From contig JAVEYW010000006.1 of NCBI GenBank assembly GCA_034003325.1, positions 68,362 to 132,361 of the forward strand: DNA of 64,000 nucleotides, read 5' to 3'. Position numbers and translations under genes: made by a program. How positions within the stretch are numbered: the stretch's first letter is position 1; each line of letters starts with the position of its first letter. Below are positions 28,116 through 35,060 of the stretch, piece by piece. This DNA comes from Desulfobacterales bacterium. GTDB taxonomy: Bacteria > Desulfobacterota > Desulfobacteria > Desulfobacterales > JAFDDL01. The notes under the pieces are model-generated. The model was not told the DNA's origin, did not search any database, and saw only the letters and a program-made list of their open reading frames with translations.

Positions 28116-28643
28116 TCAGTCGACGATTGGTTTCATCCCCTTTTCCAGATATTCTTTTGCCAGATCGATATAGATCTGTTTGCCCCAGTTCCAGACTTTC
28201 TCATCTTTCGCGCTGACTTTCCGAACGATCTGCGCCGGATTGCCGGCGGCAACGACCCTTGGCGGAATGATTTGGTTCATTTTTACCACGCAGCCCTCGG
28301 CGATAATGGCACCATCTCCGATTTCCGACCAGATGGAGAGAATGGCGTTCATGCCGATTACCGCTCGATCGCCGATAAAGTTGCCGTGAATGACGGCGCC
28401 GTGTCCGAGCGTAACGACAGCACCGATTCGGTTTGTTTTGCCGGGAGGCGCGTGTATAATGACGCCTTCCTCCACCGCTGTGCCGTCACCGATTTCGATT
28501 TGGCCATAGTCGCCTCTTAGAATAGCGCCGTGCCCGATATAGCAATTATCGCCAATGGACACATTCCCGATGACCATGGCCAGCTCACTGATATAGGTAT
28601 CTTTCCCAAAGGTGGGACGGTTACCGTTAAATTCATACCGCAT
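28116..28643 (-). CDS. Gamma-carbonic-anhydrase-like hexapeptide-repeat protein
   Basis: 175 residues made of left-handed beta-helix hexapeptide repeats (I/V-G-D/N-x-x pattern from about residue 20 to 125), followed by a C-terminal helix. Three histidines at the places expected for the gamma-carbonic-anhydrase metal site are seen: IGHGAILRGD near 37, IIHAPPG near 64, and VTLGHGAVIHG near 80-86. These, with Arg/Asp in LRGDYG, support a metal-binding YrdA/PaaY/CaiE-type protein. Whether it is an active carbonic anhydrase, a thioesterase-like relative or an assembly factor cannot be decided. It stands alone. Confidence 0.75.
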   Translation of the reverse strand: MRYEFNGNRPTFGKDTYISELAMVIGNVSIGDNCYIGHGAILRGDYGQIEIGDGTAVEEGVIIHAPPGKTNRIGAVVTLGHGAVIHGNFIGDRAVIGMNAILSIWSEIGDGAIIAEGCVVKMNQIIPPRVVAAGNPAQIVRKVSAKDEKVWNWGKQIYIDLAKEYLEKGMKPIVD

Positions 28644-28693
28644 GCAGAATCCTTTCTAAAAAGTCATGAGTGAAGTTCACCTTTGCAGGGGGT

Positions 28694-29560
28694 TCATCCG
28701 ACATTCTCTCCCCTGATCAAAGAGATGGCGGCGCTTGCCAAGAACCAAAGGCAGGCAACGAGAATGATGGTCGCCCCGGTGGCCGTGCCGGCCCATTGCT
28801 GAGCGGATATCAGAAGGCCGGCCACCGCGGACGATATGCTGATCAGCAGGGCCCACCAAAACATGGCGCCGGCCGAACGCGCCAGATTGCGGGCGCCTGC
28901 AGCCGGAACAATGAGCAGGGCGGTTACCAGCAGCACACCCACCGCCCACACCGAGAACATAACGATCAGTGCCAGCAATGCGGAAAAGCCGTATTGAAAA
29001 GCGGCGACGTGAACGCGGTGCGCCTTGGCCAGGGTGGGGTTGATGCCGATATACAACAGACGATTATAGCTGTAGGCGTGAAAGACCATGAGCGCCAGAA
29101 ATATAATCATCAGCCAGAGAATTTCGCTGTTGCTGATGGTTAAAATATCTCCATATAAAAAGCGTTGTAGATCGCGCGCTACCGAGCGGTCCCGGCTCAC
29201 CACGGCCAGACCGAAGGCGATCACGGCTGAAAAGAAAACGCCGATAATGGTGTCGGATGACAGATTGCTGTGCCGCTGCACGGCCATAATGCTGAGCCCG
29301 ACCAGCAACCCGAAAATCGGCATGGTCCAGTGGGGATTGACCGAAAAAATGAGCCCGAGGGCAACGCCGGCAAATGCCGAATGGCTGATCGCATCCGAGA
29401 AAAACGACATGCGAAAGTTAACGACTTGAACCCCCATGACGGCTGCCAACGGCGCGAGCAGCACCAGTCCTACAAGGGCTTGCTGCATGAACCGGGCGTG
29501 AAGGCAATCAAACGGCAACAGTTGTGCGACCAGATCATAGAGGAGGGATAGATCAAGCAT
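28694..29560 (-). CDS. znuB: Zinc ABC transporter permease ZnuB
   Basis: 288 residues from the ATG at 29560, which overlaps the end of the ATPase gene by eight bases and has GAGG seven bases upstream. About eight hydrophobic helices are seen. ABC-3 family landmarks include VVNFRMSFFSDAISHSAFAGVALGL near residues 45-70 and the AAGARNLARSAGAMFWWALLISI stretch towards the end. It forms the membrane channel for zinc (less likely manganese) with the ATPase and binding protein encoded just upstream. It is the last gene of the znuACB operon. Confidence 0.87.
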   Translation of the reverse strand: MLDLSLLYDLVAQLLPFDCLHARFMQQALVGLVLLAPLAAVMGVQVVNFRMSFFSDAISHSAFAGVALGLIFSVNPHWTMPIFGLLVGLSIMAVQRHSNLSSDTIIGVFFSAVIAFGLAVVSRDRSVARDLQRFLYGDILTISNSEILWLMIIFLALMVFHAYSYNRLLYIGINPTLAKAHRVHVAAFQYGFSALLALIVMFSVWAVGVLLVTALLIVPAAGARNLARSAGAMFWWALLISISSAVAGLLISAQQWAGTATGATIILVACLWFLASAAISLIRGENVG

Positions 29561-30374
29561 CGCGATCCTCATGACAGCAAGGCGCCGTGCAGGTTGCACG
29601 GCCGTCCGGCATGGAGCGTGAATCCACGAGCCCCATGTGCATACCGAAAATAGCGGTCAGATTGGCGTTGGTCAGCGTTTCCCGGGGCGGGCCTTCAGCG
29701 GCGACTTTTCGGTTCAGGCAGATGACATGGGTGGCGTGGTGGGTCACTGTGGCCAGGTCATGACTGACCATTAATTGCGTAAAGCCCCGGGACTTTCGAA
29801 GCCCGTCCAGTAATTCGCAGAAAACATGTTCACCCTGAAAATCCACGCCTGAGGCAGGTTCGTCCAGCACCAGCAACTCGGGCGTCTGCTGCAGGGCAAG
29901 CGCAAGAAGCACGCGCTGCATTTCGCCGCCGGAAAGCGCACCCAGCCGGCGCTCGGCTAAATGCGCCGCTTTTACCGAAGAAAGTGTTTCCATGGCGATA
30001 GACTTCAGTTCCCTGCGAATCCCGAACCACAGCGGCTTTTTCTGAATGCCCAGAACGAGAAATTCGGCGACCGTAAGGGGCATTCCCCGGTCAAACGTTA
30101 GTCGTTGGGGAACATACCCGATGCGTGAGCAGCCGCCGCTGACATTACACGCCGTAAATATTCTGCCCTTGTAAGGAATTTCGCCGAGCAGGGCCAGCAA
30201 CAGGGTGGTTTTACCGGCGCCGTTGGGCCCGACAATGGCCGTGCATCCGCCCAGGGGCACTGTGGCACTCACACCGTCCAGAATGGACACGTTGCCGCGC
30301 GAAACGGTCACGTCCTCAAATCGAATGGCCACATTCGACGGGGTTTCAATGAGATCCGGATTACCTGATGCCAA
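29553..30374 (-). CDS. znuC: Zinc ABC transporter ATPase ZnuC
   Basis: 273 residues. Walker A GPNGAGKTTLL near 50-60, Q-loop GYVPQRLTF near 89-97, signature LGALSGGEMQRVLLALAL near 149-166, Walker B LLVLDEPASGVD near 174-185, and the switch histidine in LMVSHDLATVTHHATH near 203-218. The C-terminal end carries CTAPCCHEDRD, a short Cys/His tail that may sense or bind metal. It overlaps znuA by 14 bases and znuB by 8, a tightly coupled operon under the zinc-responsive promoter at 31393-31435. Confidence 0.88.
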   Translation of the reverse strand: MASGNPDLIETPSNVAIRFEDVTVSRGNVSILDGVSATVPLGGCTAIVGPNGAGKTTLLLALLGEIPYKGRIFTACNVSGGCSRIGYVPQRLTFDRGMPLTVAEFLVLGIQKKPLWFGIRRELKSIAMETLSSVKAAHLAERRLGALSGGEMQRVLLALALQQTPELLVLDEPASGVDFQGEHVFCELLDGLRKSRGFTQLMVSHDLATVTHHATHVICLNRKVAAEGPPRETLTNANLTAIFGMHMGLVDSRSMPDGRATCTAPCCHEDRDA

Positions 30375-31353
30375 GTGTGTTCCCCAGTGCCGTTATATTT
30401 TGGCGCATGATGGTTTCATAATAATCCAACGGCGCATGATTTGGCCCGTTGGCGGCCGGATCCAGGGTCGCAAAGGCAATGCCTGTTTCCCGGGCGATGG
30501 TGCGACTGATGTTCGCTGGATATTGGGGTTCCGTGAAAACGGCGCCGGCCCTTTCGCGTTTGATTGTTTCGACGAGCTCAAGCATTTCGGCCGCTGACGG
30601 CTCTTGTCCGGCATGGGGTTGCACTGCGGCAACGATTTGAAGCCCCATGTCCCGGGCCAGATAATCGAACACGCCGTGCTGGGTTACAATTCGATTGTTC
30701 ACCAATTTCTTGCCGAGTGCGGCAAAATTTTCGGCCAGTTGGTTCATTTTATCAGCGTACGCCCTTGCGTTGGTGGTATAAAGGGTCGTCCCGCCTGGGT
30801 CTATTTCGCAAAGCGCTTCGGCGATGTTTATTGCCAACCGTGCTGCCATGCGCGGGCTGGCGAACAGGTGCGGATTTACGCCGCCGGATTTGTGGTGACT
30901 GTATGCGTGCTGCTTGTCGGAATCAAGCGCTTCTGAATGCCCGGTTTCATCGGTGCCATATCCGTGCTCTGCGTTTTTGTAAGGAAGGGTTTCTGTAATT
31001 CCGGCGGAACTGTCGATGATTTTCAAATTCCTGCCGGCTTTTTCCAAAAGTGATTCCAGAAACTCCTCCATCCCGAGCCCATTGATAATGAGCACATCGG
31101 TTCCGGCGAGTTGTCGCAGGTCCTGCGGCGTCAGGACATAATCATGCGGGCAGCCTAGCTGGGCCGGAATCAAAAGCGCCGTTTCAACGGTATGACTTCC
31201 CGCGACAAGGTTGCGGGTGATTTGATGAACCGGAAATGTGCTGGCCATCACTTTGAGTTTTTCCGGGGCGGCCGCAGCATCGGTAAATCCAGCGGCAAGT
31301 ATCAGGCAGCAACAGACCATTGCCATGCGCCACCATTCAAGATCTCTTTTCAT
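30361..31353 (-). CDS. znuA: Periplasmic zinc-binding protein ZnuA
   Basis: 330 residues. A signal peptide (residues 1-28, ending DAAAA) precedes the cluster A-I substrate-binding fold. Metal-site residues are placed as in ZnuA: FPVHQITRNL near residue 41, a His-rich loop (about 130-160, including HAYSHHKSGGVNPHLF), and VVAAVQPHAGQEPSAAE near 238. The charged, histidine-rich loop favours zinc over manganese. First gene of the operon; the promoter 40-80 bp upstream has a zinc-regulator box over its -10 region. The divergent neighbour is the Fur/Zur-family repressor. Confidence 0.88.
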   Translation of the reverse strand: MKRDLEWWRMAMVCCCLILAAGFTDAAAAPEKLKVMASTFPVHQITRNLVAGSHTVETALLIPAQLGCPHDYVLTPQDLRQLAGTDVLIINGLGMEEFLESLLEKAGRNLKIIDSSAGITETLPYKNAEHGYGTDETGHSEALDSDKQHAYSHHKSGGVNPHLFASPRMAARLAINIAEALCEIDPGGTTLYTTNARAYADKMNQLAENFAALGKKLVNNRIVTQHGVFDYLARDMGLQIVAAVQPHAGQEPSAAEMLELVETIKRERAGAVFTEPQYPANISRTIARETGIAFATLDPAANGPNHAPLDYYETIMRQNITALGNTLGIR

Positions 31354-31392
31354 CGATGCGGATTCCTTTTCAGCGGACAGTGTGCGCGCTAT

Positions 31393-31435
31393 TGCAAATG
31401 CATTTGCATTATAGTCCGTGTTTTTCTTCTGTCAA
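31393..31435 (-). promoter_or_regulatory. znuACB promoter with Zur-type operator
   Basis: On the minus strand, TTGACA (31435-31430) and TATAAT (31413-31408) are both perfect consensus boxes with a 16-base spacer. Directly downstream, overlapping the last -10 base, is the perfect palindrome TGCAAATGCATTTGCA (31393-31408), placed where a bound repressor would block initiation. The shared core GCAAA-N4-TTTGCATT recurs before the divergent fur-family gene. Confidence 0.75.
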
Positions 31436-31558
31436 GAGTTGAGAACTCAGTAGCCCCGAATGCGGCACGGACTGCGATGAAGGTTAATTAAAAATATTAT
31501 CAGAATATTGGATAATACGATGCCTATGCGTCGGATTTCAATGGGGAAGCGCTTTAAC

Positions 31559-31597
31559 GCAAAATGGTTTGCATTAAGGCGTCGCATTGGCTATGTT
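31559..31597 (+). promoter_or_regulatory. zur promoter with matching operator
   Basis: GCAAA-ATGG-TTTGCATT (31559-31575) matches the znu operator core (GCAAA-N4-TTTGCATT). Its right half overlaps a -35-like TTGCAT (31569-31574). TATGTT (31592-31597) is 17 bases downstream. This suggests negative autoregulation of the fur-family gene starting at 31620. Confidence 0.6.
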
Positions 31598-31619
31598 GTG
31601 ACAAAACGAGGCACGGCAA

Positions 31620-31991
31620 ATGAAACGAATAACAACCCAAAGAACCGCCATAGAACAAGTCTTTCTGCAACAAGACCGGCCATTGGGGATTGAAGAAATC
31701 CTTGATAAAGGGCGCTCCATTGTCAGTTCCCTGAACCAGGCCACGGTTTATCGCAATCTCAAGCTTCTGGTCGAAAACGGGTGGCTTACGCAGATCAGCC
31801 ATCCCGGCCTCGGCGTGTTGTATGAAAGAAGCGGAAAAGCGCATCATCATCACTTCCACTGTCATGCCTGCAACCGTGTTTTTGAACTTCCCGGGTGCGC
31901 CCTGAACGAGCGAGAGGCCGTCCCCGATGGGTTCGTGGTGGAAGATCACGAGGTATTCCTGTCCGGGGTTTGCCCGTCTTGTGCGAGGTAA
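31620..31991 (+). CDS. zur: Fur-family metal repressor, probably Zur
   Basis: 123 residues, somewhat short for the family. The winged-helix DNA-binding half runs from residue 1 to about 70, with the recognition helix in [19 protein letters not shown]. The metal half has [16 protein letters not shown] near 76-91 and CPSC near the C-terminus. The two CxxC pairs form the structural zinc site, and the histidines form the sensing site. The divergent znuACB operon and two matching operators make Zur more likely than Fur or PerR. Confidence 0.83.
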   Translation: MKRITTQRTAIEQVFLQQDRPLGIEEILDKGRSIVSSLNQATVYRNLKLLVENGWLTQISHPGLGVLYERSGKAHHHHFHCHACNRVFELPGCALNEREAVPDGFVVEDHEVFLSGVCPSCAR

Positions 31992-32069
31992 AGGCGCGTA
32001 TTGGTTTTGACCCGCACCCCGCATTGCCGGATTCGGATTTTTTGCGGTATTTTTTAAAAGGAGAGAATT

Positions 32070-33713
32070 TTGAGCAACCATCCAGAAGCGGGAAAACCGG
32101 CCGAGCCGGGTATGCTGATCGATATTCCCCGCTTGATTACGGCTTATTATACGGAAAATCCCGATCCTTCAATCCCTGCCCAGCGTGTCAGCTTTGGTAC
32201 TTCCGGGCATCGGGGGTCATCCTTTAAAAAATCGTTTAACGAAGCCCACATTCTGGCAATGAGCCAGGCTATCTGCGAGCACCGTGCTGCGCATCAAATT
32301 ACCGGACCGCTTTTTATGGGGATGGATACTCATGGCTTGTCTACGCCTGCCTTTGCGAGCGCCATGGAGGTGCTGGCCGCCAATGACGTGACGGTCATGA
32401 TCGCTCCGGATAACAGCTATACCCCGACACCCGCCATTTCGCATGCCATTCTGACCTATAACCGGAGCCGTAAAACCGGCCTCGCCGACGGGATTGTCAT
32501 CACACCGTCGCACAACCCGCCGGAGGACGGCGGCTTTAAGTATAACCCTACCAACGGGGGTCCGGCCGGTAGCGATGTCACCACCCGGATCGAGGCAAGG
32601 GCCAACGAGCTGCTGAATAGGCTCCCCGGCGGCGTGAACCGGATGCCCTATGAGCGGGCCATGCGCGCCGAAACGACGCATCGCCATGACTATATGGATG
32701 CCTACACGCGCGACCTGAAACACGTCATCGACATGGATGTGATTCGTGACGCAAAGATCAGCATCGGCGTGGACCCGCTGGGCGGCGCCGGCGTGCAATA
32801 CTGGGCGCCCATTGCCGAGCGATTCGGCCTGAACCTGGAGATTCTCTCAGTGGAGGTCGATCCGACCTTTCGGTTTATGACGTTGGATTGGGACGGCCGC
32901 ATTCGCATGGACCCCTCTTCGCCCTATGCCATGCAGCGTCTGATCCGCCTCAAGGATCGTTTTGATATCAGCTGCGCCTGCGATACGGATCACGACCGGC
33001 ACGGGATTGTGACCCGCAGTGCCGGGCTGCTGCCCTCCAATCATTATTTAGCCGTATGCATTTACTACCTGTTTCAGCATCGGCCCCGATGGCCGCAACA
33101 CGCTGCCGTGGGCAAAACCCTTGTCAGCAGTCAGATGATTGATCGCGTGGCCGCCAAACTGGGCCGGTTCGTTTGGGAGGTGCCGGTGGGATTTAAGTGG
33201 TTTGTCGACGGCTTGCTCGACGGCACACTGGGGTTTGGCGGGGAAGAGAGCGCGGGGGCATCCTTTCTGAGGCAGGACGGTACGGTATGGTCAACGGATA
33301 AGGACGGCATTATCGCTTCATTGCTGGGGGCCGAGATCACGGCCCGAATGGGGCGTGATCCGGGAGAGGTGTATCGCGAACTGACCCGCCAATTCGGTGA
33401 ACCGGTGTTCGAGCGCATGGATGCCCCGGCCTCACCGGCTGAAAAGACCAAGTTGTCCCGGCTATCGCCGTCTCAAATCCGGCGCAAAGATCTGGCCGGC
33501 GAACCCATTCAGGCAACACTTACGCATGCGCCGGGCAACGGCGCGGCCATCGGCGGCCTCAAGGTGGTGGCGCAAAACGGCTGGTTTGCCGCTCGCCCGT
33601 CCGGAACCGAGGATATTTACAAAATTTACGCGGAAAGTTTTCAGGGAGTGGATCACTTGCGACGCATACAAGAAGAGGCGCAAGCCATGGTCACGGAGGT
33701 CCTCTCAGCTTAA
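32070..33713 (+). CDS. pgm: Phosphoglucomutase, alpha-D-phosphohexomutase family
   Basis: 547 residues starting from TTG at 32070, preceded by AAAAGGAGAG at good distance. The active-site serine loop ITPSHNPPEDGGFKYNP is near residues 148-164, the metal-binding DTDHDRHG near 307-314, the sugar-recognition GGEESAGASF near 390-399, and the phosphate-binding RPSGTEDIYKIYAES near 509-523. SFGTSGHRGSS near 43-53 is typical of the E. coli Pgm subfamily. It interconverts glucose 1- and 6-phosphate for glycogen and envelope sugars. It runs alone, 79 bp after zur on the same strand. Confidence 0.93.
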   Translation: MSNHPEAGKPAEPGMLIDIPRLITAYYTENPDPSIPAQRVSFGTSGHRGSSFKKSFNEAHILAMSQAICEHRAAHQITGPLFMGMDTHGLSTPAFASAMEVLAANDVTVMIAPDNSYTPTPAISHAILTYNRSRKTGLADGIVITPSHNPPEDGGFKYNPTNGGPAGSDVTTRIEARANELLNRLPGGVNRMPYERAMRAETTHRHDYMDAYTRDLKHVIDMDVIRDAKISIGVDPLGGAGVQYWAPIAERFGLNLEILSVEVDPTFRFMTLDWDGRIRMDPSSPYAMQRLIRLKDRFDISCACDTDHDRHGIVTRSAGLLPSNHYLAVCIYYLFQHRPRWPQHAAVGKTLVSSQMIDRVAAKLGRFVWEVPVGFKWFVDGLLDGTLGFGGEESAGASFLRQDGTVWSTDKDGIIASLLGAEITARMGRDPGEVYRELTRQFGEPVFERMDAPASPAEKTKLSRLSPSQIRRKDLAGEPIQATLTHAPGNGAAIGGLKVVAQNGWFAARPSGTEDIYKIYAESFQGVDHLRRIQEEAQAMVTEVLSA

Positions 33714-33770
33714 TTTTTCTGTTTTTTTCTTGACTCCGTTTTCGTGTTTTGTTTTCATACAACGTATTCA

Positions 33771-33930
33771 GGTGCTCTGAAAGGAGCCGAAGAGGGAACC
33801 CCGTGTGAATCGGGGACGGGCCCGCCGCTGTATTCGGGGACGAAAGCAGCATGATGCCACTGATTTTTTTAAGAAGAATCGGGAAGGCGCTGCCGTTAGG
33901 TGAATCCGAAAGTCAGAAGACCTGCCTGAA
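33771..33930 (+). ncRNA. Cobalamin (B12) riboswitch
   Basis: The element begins GGTGCTCTGAAAGGAGCC and contains GAGGGAACCCCGTGTGAATC, CGGGCCCGCCGCTGTA and GATGCCACTG. It then reaches GGGAAGGCGC and ends with the B12 box AGTCAGAAGACCTGCC (33911-33926). These follow the order and spacing of the cobalamin aptamer. A TTGACT at 33730-33735 upstream could be its -35 box. A strong intrinsic terminator follows at 33999-34032. No cobalamin-related gene follows it on this strand. Confidence 0.9.
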
Positions 33931-33998
33931 TGAAGAGCCGCTGTTTTCTCGTGGATAGAGGAAGGCTCACTGATTCAGCCGGAGAGAAAAGGGATATT

Positions 33999-34032
33999 CC
34001 GGATCGATAGAATGTCGATTCGGGTTTTTTTT
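33999..34032 (+). terminator. Intrinsic terminator downstream of B12 riboswitch
   Basis: CCGGATCGA (33999-34007) pairs with TCGATTCGG (34015-34023), nine pairs with one G-T, around a seven-base loop. GTTTTTTTT (34024-34032) follows at once. It sits about 70 bases after the B12 box and is the likely expression platform. Confidence 0.8.
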
Positions 34033-34279
34033 GCTTACGCCGGCCTTTCTTTTCGCCCTTCATACCGGATACGGCCTATCGTCCAGGCCGGTTAAAAAGG
34101 CACGGATCAGATATAGTACAAGCGCCTTCCTCGCTTAAGCTGCGATTCACGGGATTATGGTGGAAATACTTTCGGCAGTCATGTTGGCATGCGTTGAAAA
34201 GACAGCCGCAGCGGATGCAATGCTGGTCCCGTGCTCGATTATGGCTTATTATATTAAATGATTTCGAAGGGGGGATAGG
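34033..34279. other. Gene-poor region after riboswitch terminator
   Basis: Where a riboswitch-controlled gene should begin, only a 34-codon frame (34157-34261, starting MVEILSAVMLACVEK) is seen. It has no clear ribosome-binding site or similarity. This may be the remains of a deleted target gene, or a leader for the small frame at 34280. Confidence 0.3.
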
Positions 34280-34450
34280 ATGTACCTTTATTGGCGTATT
34301 CAGCAGGATTTAACTTGCCTTGGGGAAGTGATATACTTCCATGATCCATCTTTCATCCGGTCGTTGCGTGAATGGGTGAGGAAAAATTCAGGGGGAATTG
34401 CTATGGCCGAAGGGCTTGATTTGGCGGCAGCCGCCGCAAATTCAAATTAA
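34280..34450 (+). CDS. Small 56-residue protein of unknown function
   Basis: A 56-codon frame beginning MYLYWRIQQDLTCLGEV, with a purine-rich GGGGGGATAGG five or fewer bases before the ATG. It ends in an alanine-rich stretch. There is no signal peptide, membrane helix or known motif. It is the first frame of any length after the B12 riboswitch on the same strand, so it could be the regulated gene, or a remnant. It is not recognised as any known family. Confidence 0.35.
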   Translation: MYLYWRIQQDLTCLGEVIYFHDPSFIRSLREWVRKNSGGIAMAEGLDLAAAAANSN

Positions 34451-34517
34451 GGACCGCGTAAAAAAACCCAAAGTCAATCCTTCGGCGCGGGCTCTCGGGT
34501 AGCCGGTTAAAGCACAT

Positions 34518-34973
34518 ATGGATTTTAGAAATATCAAAAAGTTGGAAAAATGGAAGCCGGGTGTTTCTAAAAGCGTGCTTTTGTTCATGGCGGGAATCAT
34601 GTGGATGATGGTGGGCATTATGCTGAATAGCTTGGCCTATTCATGGTTGAGCGCCGGAAGGCAAAACCATGTCCTTGTCACGGTGGTTGTTGGATTTATA
34701 TGTGGCCTTGTGATTCACCACTATGGATTTCTTCGCATCGTCGATCGAAATCTCGATCGAATTCTTCCAATGGAGGGGCGGCGGTGTCTTTTTTCATTTA
34801 TGCCCTGGAAGAGTTATCTGCTTATCATGATAATGGTTGCGATCGGAATGTTGCTTCGGCATTCGCCGATTCCGAAATCATATCTATCCGTTTTATACAT
34901 CGGAATTGGAACCGCTTTGATTTTTTCGAGCATTCGGTACTTGCGATACTTGATACGGGCGGTTAAAGGATAA
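34518..34973 (+). CDS. Small integral membrane protein of unknown function
   Basis: 151 residues. Four hydrophobic helices are seen, at about residues 19-40, 50-70, 97-113 and 119-137. A short basic N-terminus precedes them, and an arginine-rich loop (RIVDRNLDRILPMEGRRC) lies between helices 2 and 3. No recognised family motif was seen. The start ATG at 34518 lacks a strong ribosome-binding site. It follows the riboswitch and the 56-residue frame on the same strand and is convergent with ftsK. A link to B12 control is only possible, not shown. Confidence 0.55.
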   Translation: MDFRNIKKLEKWKPGVSKSVLLFMAGIMWMMVGIMLNSLAYSWLSAGRQNHVLVTVVVGFICGLVIHHYGFLRIVDRNLDRILPMEGRRCLFSFMPWKSYLLIMIMVAIGMLLRHSPIPKSYLSVLYIGIGTALIFSSIRYLRYLIRAVKG

Positions 34974-35060
34974 CGATAACCGGTTGACTCGGAGGGTGTT
35001 CAGGCGGCAATAGGTGGTGTTGCCGATAGTCTTTCATGCGGGTGTCCCTCGTTTTGAAGC

